Below are positions 1 through 5,190 of a stretch of DNA of 5,190 nt, in pieces (the stretch's first letter is position 1; each line of letters starts with the position of its first letter). This stretch comes from JBLHRE01 sp047625765. GTDB lineage: Bacteria; Bacteroidota; Bacteroidia; Flavobacteriales; JBLHRE01. The stretch covers positions 1 through 5,190 of the forward strand of contig JBLHRE010000130.1 of NCBI GenBank assembly GCA_047625765.1, given 5' to 3'. The notes under the pieces are model-generated. The model ran no database searches. It was not told the origin of the DNA and saw only the letters and a program-made list of their open reading frames with translations. A program made the translations under genes and the position numbers.

Positions 1-198
1 ACAATTATTACACTTACAGCCTATTGGGTTATTGCGCTACCCCTTGCCTATTTCTTAGGTTTCATGCTAGATATGGGAATTAAAGGAGTTTGGTATGGCT
101 TGGCATTTGGCCTCAGCTTTGCTGCAATAGGTTTATTTACACGTTTTTATTTAATCAGCAATAAAATTATTAAAACACAAAATAATGGAAGCACCTAA
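1..198 (+). CDS. MATE family efflux transporter, C-terminal fragment
   Basis: The frame is open from the first base and ends at TAA 196-198, giving the last 65 residues of a protein whose start lies outside the window. Two hydrophobic helices are visible. The first is around TAYWVIALPLAYFLGF, and the second follows the short link GIKGVWYGLAFGLSFAAIG. The chain then ends in a short basic and polar tail (RFYLISNKIIKTQ). The pattern of YWVIALPLAYFLGF, then a glycine-containing loop, then GVWYGLAFGL matches the last two transmembrane helices of NorM/DinF-type MATE antiporters. That family exports drugs and organic cations across the inner membrane in exchange for Na+ or H+. The stop lies 14 bases inside the next gene, so the two are probably co-transcribed and perhaps translationally coupled. 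The substrate cannot be inferred from this fragment. Another polytopic transporter is possible but less likely. Confidence 0.82.
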   Translation, partial: TIITLTAYWVIALPLAYFLGFMLDMGIKGVWYGLAFGLSFAAIGLFTRFYLISNKIIKTQNNGST

Positions 199-424
199 AT
201 TTTTAGTTGGAGACAACACAGATTTCCCAGACACAGTATTTATTATTCACACACAAACACCAATGTTTGTAATGAATTTAGATACCGATGAAGTTAGCTT
301 TTTGGAAGAAGGTTTTGCCGAAGGAGACGAAGCACAAACCGCTAACGAAATAACAGAATTGTTGGCAGAAGCAGACGAGTTCTACAACAAGGAAGTGAGT
401 CGTTACGAAGAAATGGAAGACTAA
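185..424 (+). CDS. Small acidic conserved-type hypothetical protein (79 aa)
   Basis: This complete small gene starts with ATG at 185 inside the end of the MATE gene and ends with TAA at 422-424. It has no signal peptide or membrane segment, so it is predicted to be cytoplasmic. The product is strikingly acidic: 22 Asp/Glu against 3 Lys/Arg. The first half (about residues 5-42) alternates hydrophobic and polar residues like beta strands, with FLVGDNTDFPDTVFIIHT followed by PMFVMNLDTDEVSFLEE. The second half (about 50-78) looks like a charged amphipathic helix. No catalytic motif is recognisable. From memory it resembles small uncharacterised proteins of Flavobacteriia that share a DNTDFP...VFIIHT-type beginning and an FLEE motif, but I cannot verify this here. 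The 14-base overlap with the transporter, and the terminator 7 bases after its stop, make it the last gene of that transcript. No function is assigned. Confidence 0.85.
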   Translation: MEAPKFLVGDNTDFPDTVFIIHTQTPMFVMNLDTDEVSFLEEGFAEGDEAQTANEITELLAEADEFYNKEVSRYEEMED

Positions 425-431
425 ATTAAAT

Positions 432-465
432 AGGCTGTCTTGGTTATGCTGAGACAGCCTTTTTT
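432..465 (+). terminator. Rho-independent terminator, shared by convergent genes
   Basis: A perfect 9-bp stem pairs AGGCTGTCT (432-440) with AGACAGCCT (452-460). The 11-base loop could shrink through two further G-T wobble pairs. Six T residues follow (460-465), which fits an intrinsic terminator for the plus-strand unit ending at 424. Read on the minus strand, the same stem is followed by ATTTAATTTA. That is AT-rich but has no clean T-run, so termination of the opposite operon is plausible but weaker. The right arm lies inside the last codons (residues 297-300) of the minus-strand gene ending at 444. Confidence 0.85.
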
Positions 466-1349
466 CTACGTTTCAAAAAGATTAATAGCACTAACAATAT
501 AGCCGAGACAAATAGTATTGGCAAGTAATTGTTTTTTGTTTTGCTGGCATTTTCGGCATTAAAGATTCTAACACAATCTTCATGCGTAAAATCGGTATCC
601 GATTTCACATAAATGGCCCATTGATTTTTCGCATCTATAGCCATAAACTCTTTGGGCGATTTCGGATCAAAAGCCAAAAGTCTATCCTCGCCTAATAATT
701 CCCAGGCATAACTATATTTTTTACTTTCGGATTGCACCTGAGGACTGAAAAAATAATTCAGTACATCTGGTTTTAACAAAGATTTAGTAGACCAAAGATT
801 TAACCAATTGGCAAGGTCTTTTTTTGTGGTTGACAATGTTCTGTCTTTGGTAATGAATTCAGTATTATCCAAACCAATTTTCTGCATCCACTTGGGAAAT
901 ACCACATAAAATCCCTCTCCATGCCTAACAGCGATCACCTTTTTAAGCAATTCTGCATTTAGATTGGATGGCAAATATTTCTCCGAAGGCTTAAAAAGTA
1001 AGGCTTCCACATCACTTATACTTCTAGCTTCTGGATAACCCGAGGTGTGCGTTAATAAGTGCTCTACATTTACAGTGTCAAAACCAGCATATTGTGTGTT
1101 CGGGAAATAATCTCCTAACTTGGCATACAATCGTACCAATCCCCATTGGATACTCTCCCAAATAAGATAATCTGTGTACGTCTCTATGATTCGTGGAGAA
1201 GCAATGACCAAGTTTGTGTCCCGAAAAGTAGAAGTTACCGTATAACTATTTTCCGTGCTTTGCACTTTTAGTTTTTGAATTCCTTCTGCGGCAATACTAG
1301 AGAAGGATATCCCTAAGACTAGAATAAGTAGACTAATTCTCTTTAACAT
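444..1349 (-). CDS. Membrane-anchored beta-lactamase-like protein, probably catalytically inactive
   Basis: The protein has 301 residues. It has an N-terminal signal peptide (LKRISLLILVLGISFSSIAA, cleavage near 20-21), an exported domain and a C-terminal membrane helix (about 275-292), followed by the basic anchor KRRKK. Most of the chain should therefore lie outside the inner membrane. HLLTHTSG at 97-104 is the landmark of the serine beta-lactamase/class C-like esterase and PBP4* family. LSTTKKDLANWL (172-183), YAWEL (214-218) and FMAIDAKNQWAIYVKSDTD (235-253) match later parts of that fold. The catalytic residues look lost. IASPRI (49-54) stands where IAS-x-x-K is expected, GEGFYVV (144-150) where the Y-x-N motif is expected, and FDPKSPKE (227-234) where His/Lys-x-Gly is expected. 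The stretch between HTSG and DNTEF is also much shorter than usual. The ATG at 1349 lies 17 bases inside the upstream DUF218 gene. The reading frame is intact, so a pseudoenzyme is more likely than a decayed gene. The substrate is unknown. Confidence 0.75.
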   Translation of the reverse strand: MLKRISLLILVLGISFSSIAAEGIQKLKVQSTENSYTVTSTFRDTNLVIASPRIIETYTDYLIWESIQWGLVRLYAKLGDYFPNTQYAGFDTVNVEHLLTHTSGYPEARSISDVEALLFKPSEKYLPSNLNAELLKKVIAVRHGEGFYVVFPKWMQKIGLDNTEFITKDRTLSTTKKDLANWLNLWSTKSLLKPDVLNYFFSPQVQSESKKYSYAWELLGEDRLLAFDPKSPKEFMAIDAKNQWAIYVKSDTDFTHEDCVRIFNAENASKTKNNYLPILFVSAILLVLLIFLKRRKKAVSA

Positions 1350-2004
1350 CTTCTATATTTTTAGAATTCAAATGGTACATCAACAACTTTAATGGCTCCA
1401 AAAAATAATTCGTCAAGCCCGATTCTGTTTTCCACCAATTGTTGTTTGTAAAATGTTGGTTTGGTGCTCCACTTATCTCCAATTTTACTGGCACTGCTTG
1501 CAAATCGAACACCTTTTTAAAGCCGTAATAAGCTCTTCTGGTATGGAACTGCTCTGTTACAATAATGATATGTTTCAAATTGTTTTCGAGGCAATAAGCC
1601 GCCAAATCGTAAGCTTCGTCAAAGGTACTTGTTGCGCCCTCTTTTAGACTAGGCACCACACAACAATCCATTCCTTCGAAAGCACATATATCCAATACTA
1701 CTTCTTCGCGATGTTTGAAAAAGCGCGAATATTTTCTTTTAGGAGTGCGCGAATGGGTAAACAAAACACGGTTTGAAAAACCGGCTTCCATCAGTTTCAT
1801 GGTATGGGTAAAACGTGTTTCATCTCCTCCCGATAACATCAAAATGGCATCGGCTCCTTTGGTGGCATTTTCAACGTAAAACCAACTAGCATATACCCTC
1901 AATAGTGGCTTATGGAAAACAACACCCAATAGTAGCAAACAAAAAAAGCCTAAAAGGAATTTACCTTTTAGACTTTTCGGGATTATATTTTTTTTGATGT
2001 GCAT
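1333..2004 (-). CDS. DUF218 (SanA/YdcF-like) membrane-anchored protein
   Basis: The protein has 223 residues. A basic N-terminus (KSLKGK) precedes one hydrophobic helix (about 16-30), giving an anchored protein with its domain probably in the periplasm, as in SanA. The DUF218 landmarks appear in order: GADAILMLSGGDETRF (50-65) with a downstream MKLMEAG, then STFDEAYDLAAY (126-137), then IIIVTEQFHTRRAYYGF (146-162, conserved His154-Thr-Arg-Arg), and finally NWWKTESGLTNYFLEPLKLLMY (189-210). Known relatives include E. coli SanA, linked to envelope barrier function and vancomycin resistance, and YdcF, which binds S-adenosylmethionine. The biochemical role of the family is unsettled, so none is assigned. 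The ATG (2004-2002) overlaps the pheT stop in a TAATG junction, which argues for translational coupling, with AGAGG directly upstream as a possible weak ribosome site. It ends with TAG at 1333-1335, inside the next gene. Confidence 0.9.
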   Translation of the reverse strand: MHIKKNIIPKSLKGKFLLGFFCLLLLGVVFHKPLLRVYASWFYVENATKGADAILMLSGGDETRFTHTMKLMEAGFSNRVLFTHSRTPKRKYSRFFKHREEVVLDICAFEGMDCCVVPSLKEGATSTFDEAYDLAAYCLENNLKHIIIVTEQFHTRRAYYGFKKVFDLQAVPVKLEISGAPNQHFTNNNWWKTESGLTNYFLEPLKLLMYHLNSKNIEDVKEN

Positions 2005-4427
2005 TAACCTCTTAATTCTGCGCTAAACTGCTTTTCTAATTGTTGCTGAATACGCTGCATTGCTTTTTCAATCTGTTTGTCAGAAAGCGTTTGCTCTTCG
2101 TCTTGCAACATAAAAGAAAGGGCGTACGACTTCTTGCCTTCTGGCAATTTATCTCCTTCGTATACATCAAACAAATTCACGCTTTTCAACAGTTTGCGTT
2201 CTGCTAAGTATGCCGTGTTTTGCAAATCGGTAAAACGTACATTCTTATCTATAAGCAATGCCAAGTCTCTGCGTACCGATGGGAATTTAGCTAGCGGAGT
2301 ATATTGTACTTTTTGAGTTTTCAACAGATCCAAAATGCCATCCCAATCCAACTCGGCATAATAAACCTCTTGCTTTACATCTGCATGTTTTGCCAAGTTT
2401 GGTTTTACCTTACCTAATTCTGCTACTTTCTTCTTTCCTACTGATATGCTCAATCCTTCTGTAAACAATTGCGATTTAGAATCAGCCTCTTTGCCCAACT
2501 CCAAACCAAAACGTTTTAGAATTTGAGTAACCGCTCCTTTGATATGGAAGAACCCTGCTTTGTCGCTAGCTCCATGCCACGATTCGGTAGAAACATTTCC
2601 TGTCATCCATAAGGCCAATGTTCTTTTCTCTGCTCTTCCTCCAGGATAATTGTGATACGATTTCCCCAGTTCATAAAACTTTAGATCGGCTCGTTTACGG
2701 TTTACATTTCTTGCTATCGCTTCCAAACCACCAAACAACATGGTCTGGCGCATTACCTCTAAATCTTTGCTCAAAGGATTTAACAAACGAACATCTTGCT
2801 CTTCTTTAAAACCAGCCTTATCGGCATAAGAAGATTTGGTAAGCGAGTTGGACATAATTTCGAAGAAACCATTGCCCGTTAATTGTTCCGCTACTCTATT
2901 GTATATTTTTTCTGGATTGATTCCTTTGCTATGTTCTAAGGCTGCGCAGATACGCCCGCTTAAAACCACATTGTTGTAACCGTAGATTCTTAGAATCTCT
3001 TCGATGATATCTACCTCTCTTGTTACATCAACTCGGTATGGAGGAACAATGGCAACAAATCCAGCTTCGGTTTTATGCTCAACCGAAATATCTAAACTTT
3101 CAAGAATACTTTGGATCAGATCTTTGTCCAAGTCGTTACCTACCAATCGTGTAATTTGAGCATAAGCAACATCCACTTTTACTGGAGCAACTGGCTTTGG
3201 ATAATGATCAAAAATCTCAGAAGTAATTTTCCCTCCCGCAATCTCTTGAATCATTAATGCTGCTCTTTTCAAAGCTTCGACAGTATTTACAGGATCAACA
3301 CCTCTTTCGAAACGGAAAGAAGCATCAGTATTCAAGCCATGTCTTTTGGCGGATTTCCTGACAGATACAGCATCGAAATATGCCGATTCTAAAAAGATCC
3401 TTTTTGTTGTATTAGAAACACCTGATTCCAATCCACCAAAAACACCAGCGATACACATTGGCCCTTCTGCATTGCAAATCATCAAATCATTTGCATTCAA
3501 TTTACGCTCTTGCTCATCGAGCGTCACAAACTTTGTATCCTGCTCTAGTGTTTGAACAATGACTTTGTTGCCCGCAATTTTCGCCATATCAAAGGCATGC
3601 AATGGCTGACCCGTTTCGTGCAATACGAAATTGGTAATATCCACCACATTGTTGATAGGAGACAAACCAATCGATGTCAATCTATTTTGCAACCATTCTG
3701 GAGAAGGAGCTACGGTAATCCCTTCTATACTTACACCAGCATATCTTGGGCAAGCCGTTTCATCCTTTACCTCAACGGTAATAGGACTTGTATTTTCATC
3801 TACTTTAAAAGCAGAAAGATCTGGCATTTGCAATTCGACAGGCTTACCATGACGCAGCATAGCAGCACGTAAATCTCTTGCAGTACCTATATGAGAAAAT
3901 CCATCGGCACGGTTAGGTGTCAATCCAATTTCAAAAACAGTATCATTTTCTAAGTTAAAATATTCAGCAGCAGGTGTTCCAGGAACAGCACTAGCATCCA
4001 AGACCATAATTCCTTCATGCGCCTCTCCTAGACCTAATTCCACTTCAGAACAAATCATCCCTAAGGAAGCTTGTCCACGAATTTTGGACTTCTTTATATT
4101 AAAGGATTCATCACCATCGTACAAAGTACAACCCACAGTAGCTACAGCAACTTTTATCCCAACAGTAACATTTGGAGCACCGCAAACAATCTGTACAGGC
4201 TCTTCTAAACCAAGATTAACCGTAGTCACATTTAAACGATCGGCATCTGGATGTTTTTCGCATGTCAATACCTCGCCAATCACCACGCCTTTTAAGCCAC
4301 CTTTTACCGATTCAACTTCTTCAATTCCTTCTACTTCAAGACCAGTATCCGTCAACATCACACCTACTTCTTCGGCAGGTAAATTAACGGTAATATATTG
4401 TTTCAGCCAGCTATATGCTATTTTCAT
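2004..4427 (-). CDS. pheT: Phenylalanine--tRNA ligase beta subunit
   Basis: This is the beta chain of the cytoplasmic alpha2-beta2 enzyme that charges tRNA-Phe with phenylalanine. It has 807 residues, the usual bacterial length. Domains in order are: the N-terminal MKIAYSWLKQYI segment; an EMAP-type tRNA-binding OB fold (about 40-150, GVVIGEVLTCEKHPDADRL and VCGAPNV); the B3/B4 region (about 210-390, with NNVVDITNFVLHETGQPLHAFD and SFRFERGVDP at 370-379); B5 (about 412-485, with DIIEEILRIYGYNN at 473-486); the catalytic-like core domain (about 490-690); and a C-terminal FDX-ACB anticodon-binding domain (about 710-803, FPSVRRDLALLID). I chose the ATG at 4427-4425. The frame stays open up to 4493, but the extra 22 residues do not resemble the family, and a promoter-like box lies inside them. 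The alpha subunit gene (pheS) is not next to it. It is the first gene of a three-gene operon. Confidence 0.98.
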   Translation of the reverse strand: MKIAYSWLKQYITVNLPAEEVGVMLTDTGLEVEGIEEVESVKGGLKGVVIGEVLTCEKHPDADRLNVTTVNLGLEEPVQIVCGAPNVTVGIKVAVATVGCTLYDGDESFNIKKSKIRGQASLGMICSEVELGLGEAHEGIMVLDASAVPGTPAAEYFNLENDTVFEIGLTPNRADGFSHIGTARDLRAAMLRHGKPVELQMPDLSAFKVDENTSPITVEVKDETACPRYAGVSIEGITVAPSPEWLQNRLTSIGLSPINNVVDITNFVLHETGQPLHAFDMAKIAGNKVIVQTLEQDTKFVTLDEQERKLNANDLMICNAEGPMCIAGVFGGLESGVSNTTKRIFLESAYFDAVSVRKSAKRHGLNTDASFRFERGVDPVNTVEALKRAALMIQEIAGGKITSEIFDHYPKPVAPVKVDVAYAQITRLVGNDLDKDLIQSILESLDISVEHKTEAGFVAIVPPYRVDVTREVDIIEEILRIYGYNNVVLSGRICAALEHSKGINPEKIYNRVAEQLTGNGFFEIMSNSLTKSSYADKAGFKEEQDVRLLNPLSKDLEVMRQTMLFGGLEAIARNVNRKRADLKFYELGKSYHNYPGGRAEKRTLALWMTGNVSTESWHGASDKAGFFHIKGAVTQILKRFGLELGKEADSKSQLFTEGLSISVGKKKVAELGKVKPNLAKHADVKQEVYYAELDWDGILDLLKTQKVQYTPLAKFPSVRRDLALLIDKNVRFTDLQNTAYLAERKLLKSVNLFDVYEGDKLPEGKKSYALSFMLQDEEQTLSDKQIEKAMQRIQQQLEKQFSAELRG

Positions 4428-4450
4428 AATCCTTGCAATTGAATAAAGCG

Positions 4451-4458
4451 CAAAAGTA
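4451..4458 (-). promoter_or_regulatory. Putative Bacteroidota-type -7 box for pheT
   Basis: Read on the minus strand this is TACTTTTG, an exact match to the TAnnTTTG -7 element used by the primary sigma factor of Bacteroidota. Transcription would begin about 18 bases before the chosen pheT ATG. No good TTG -33 element sits at the expected 19-21-base spacing; only a T-rich stretch (CTTTTC, 4474-4479) lies roughly there. The call therefore rests on one box. Confidence 0.45.
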
Positions 4459-4477
4459 AGAAGTTCAGTGAGATGAA

Positions 4478-4512
4478 AAGTACTTCGAATCAATTAATTG
4501 GTTAGCTAATCC
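4478..4512. promoter_or_regulatory. Cluster of short palindromes between divergent genes
   Basis: Within 35 bases there are four inverted repeats: AAGTACTT (4478-4485), TTCGAA (4484-4489), CAATTAATTG (4491-4500), and GGTTAGCTAATCC (4500-4512, whose core TTAGCTAA is perfect). They lie upstream of the pheT -7 box and upstream of the secreted-protein gene, where an operator could act on both. AT-rich DNA produces such palindromes often, so this is only a candidate. The remaining intergenic bases, 4428-4559, contain no gene or hairpin terminator that I can recognise. A weak plus-strand -7 candidate, TAACTTGG (4526-4533), has one mismatch, and the nearest TTG lies 25 bases upstream. Confidence 0.2.
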
Positions 4513-4559
4513 TTTTAATTATTCCTAACTTGGGAAGAAGTAAACAATACTTATGTATT

Positions 4560-5190
4560 ATGAAAACAAAAACACTTACAATAGTCGCTTGTGCACTTAG
4601 CACCTTGGCATTTGCTCAAAGCAATGTTATCCAAAATGGTGGCTTCGAAAATTGGACAAGCGAAAATATTTCTGAAAATCTGGATATTTGGCTTACCACA
4701 GAAAATGAAGTCGCTGGAACTGGGGCTGTAATAAAGTCTTCGGATGCTGTTGATGGAGCCAGCTCTTTGCTTTTAACTACAATTGATCTGCAAGGTGATA
4801 CTACTTTTGGCTTTGCCTTATTAGGTGGGTTTGGTGAAGATGGTCCTGGAGCCCATGTTGCGTATAACAGCCCAGTAGATTCTATTACGGGTTGGTACAA
4901 ATACCAAACTATGGGTAATGACAGTGCTACCATTTTAGTTTCTCAAAAATCCGCATTGATTGGTATTCCTGAAATGCAGGTTTGGAAATTTGCTGGCACC
5001 CAAAATACATGGAAACGCTTTGCCTACCCCTTAAGTTCAAGCACTCAAGATTCTATTTTGATTGCATTTATTAGCAGTGATGCCTTTGCCGATTATAGTG
5101 TTCCTGGCTCATTTTTAATGGTAGACGACATCCAATTTACATCCAGCTTAGGAACTCCTGCTGCGGCAATCCCCAACAACAGCTTCGAAA
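4560..5190 (+). CDS. Secreted jelly-roll-like repeat protein, N-terminal part
   Basis: The ATG at 4560-4562 opens a frame that runs off the right edge, giving 210 residues plus one base. MKTKTLTIVACALSTLAFA followed by QSN is a Sec signal peptide, with signal peptidase I cleavage expected after Ala19 (A-F-A). The mature chain starts VIQNGGFENW (23-32), goes through DIWLTTENE and GWYKYQ, and ends the domain with FLMVDDIQFTS (185-195). The NGGFExW beginning and VDDI ending are typical of jelly-roll modules in Bacteroidota secreted proteins, including PCMD/carbohydrate-binding-like domains. Such proteins often carry a C-terminal type IX secretion sorting domain, which could not be seen here. After a short linker (LGTPAA) the motif AIPNNSFE (203-210) resembles the first domain start, so a second copy probably begins. 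No catalytic residues can be identified. The start has no clear ribosome site, which is normal for this group. Confidence 0.85.
   Translation, partial: MKTKTLTIVACALSTLAFAQSNVIQNGGFENWTSENISENLDIWLTTENEVAGTGAVIKSSDAVDGASSLLLTTIDLQGDTTFGFALLGGFGEDGPGAHVAYNSPVDSITGWYKYQTMGNDSATILVSQKSALIGIPEMQVWKFAGTQNTWKRFAYPLSSSTQDSILIAFISSDAFADYSVPGSFLMVDDIQFTSSLGTPAAAIPNNSFE

Noticed and set aside
444..1349. Beta-lactamase-like gene as a pseudogene
   Set aside because: The frame is uninterrupted over 301 codons with an intact signal peptide, membrane anchor and operon overlap, so loss of catalytic motifs fits a pseudoenzyme better than gene decay.
1453..1647. Open frame of 64 codons on the plus strand inside the DUF218 gene
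   Set aside because: It is antisense to conserved DUF218 motifs (HTRRA, STFDEA) and has no support of its own.
3552..3872. Open frame of 106 codons on the plus strand inside pheT
   Set aside because: It is antisense to the well-supported B3/B4 region of pheT, has no family resemblance, and contains low-complexity residue patterns typical of shadow frames. The same applies to other plus-strand frames at 2077-2316, 2618-2809, 3346-3555, 3631-3852 and 4084-4446.
4428..4493. T-box or phenylalanine attenuation leader before pheT
   Set aside because: No terminator hairpin, Phe-codon-rich leader peptide or T-box-like motif is visible, and the probable leader is only about 18 bases long.
4560..4592. 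Possible lipoprotein signal with IVAC ending at Cys11 in the secreted protein
   Set aside because: The hydrophobic stretch before Cys11 is too short, and the stretch continues past it to a good A-F-A signal peptidase I site before Gln20.
4616..4933. Open frame of 105 codons on the minus strand
   Set aside because: It is antisense to the secreted protein, which has a clear signal peptide and domain motifs, and its Pro/Ser-rich product looks like a shadow translation.

Overview
The window looks like chromosomal DNA from a member of the Bacteroidota, most likely Flavobacteriales or a close relative. The evidence is moderately AT-rich coding sequence, start codons without clear Shine-Dalgarno sequences, a perfect TAnnTTTG-type -7 box in front of pheT, a PheT whose whole length matches the bacterial family, and a secreted jelly-roll-like protein of the kind these bacteria export. 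The genus cannot be told from the sequence alone.

Layout. On the plus strand at the left edge lies the C-terminal end of a MATE-type multidrug/cation antiporter (1-198). It overlaps by 14 bases a 79-residue, very acidic cytoplasmic protein of unknown function (185-424). A hairpin with a T-run (432-465) ends this unit. The hairpin is shared with a convergent minus-strand unit, and one arm lies inside the last codons of that unit's final gene. The minus-strand unit reads, in transcription order, pheT (4427-2004), a membrane-anchored DUF218/SanA-YdcF-like protein (2004-1333) and a beta-lactamase-fold serine-hydrolase-like protein (1349-444). These genes overlap by 1 and 17 bases, so they are very probably one operon. 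A divergent intergenic region of 132 bases (4428-4559) separates pheT from a plus-strand secreted protein (4560 onward) that runs off the right edge.

How the genes relate. pheT is a housekeeping translation gene. The two genes behind it are both predicted to face the envelope and seem to share only its transcript. The most unusual element is the last gene of that operon. It keeps the HLLTHTSG landmark of class C beta-lactamase/esterase-like proteins, but the Ser-x-x-Lys, Tyr-x-Asn and Lys/His-x-Gly catalytic motifs all look lost. It also has a signal peptide and a C-terminal membrane anchor, which suggests an envelope-tethered pseudoenzyme. The secreted protein at the right edge appears to begin a second copy of its N-terminal domain exactly where the window ends. 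I see no mobile element, CRISPR array, tRNA or rRNA, and no strong case for a wholly new defence or biosynthetic system.
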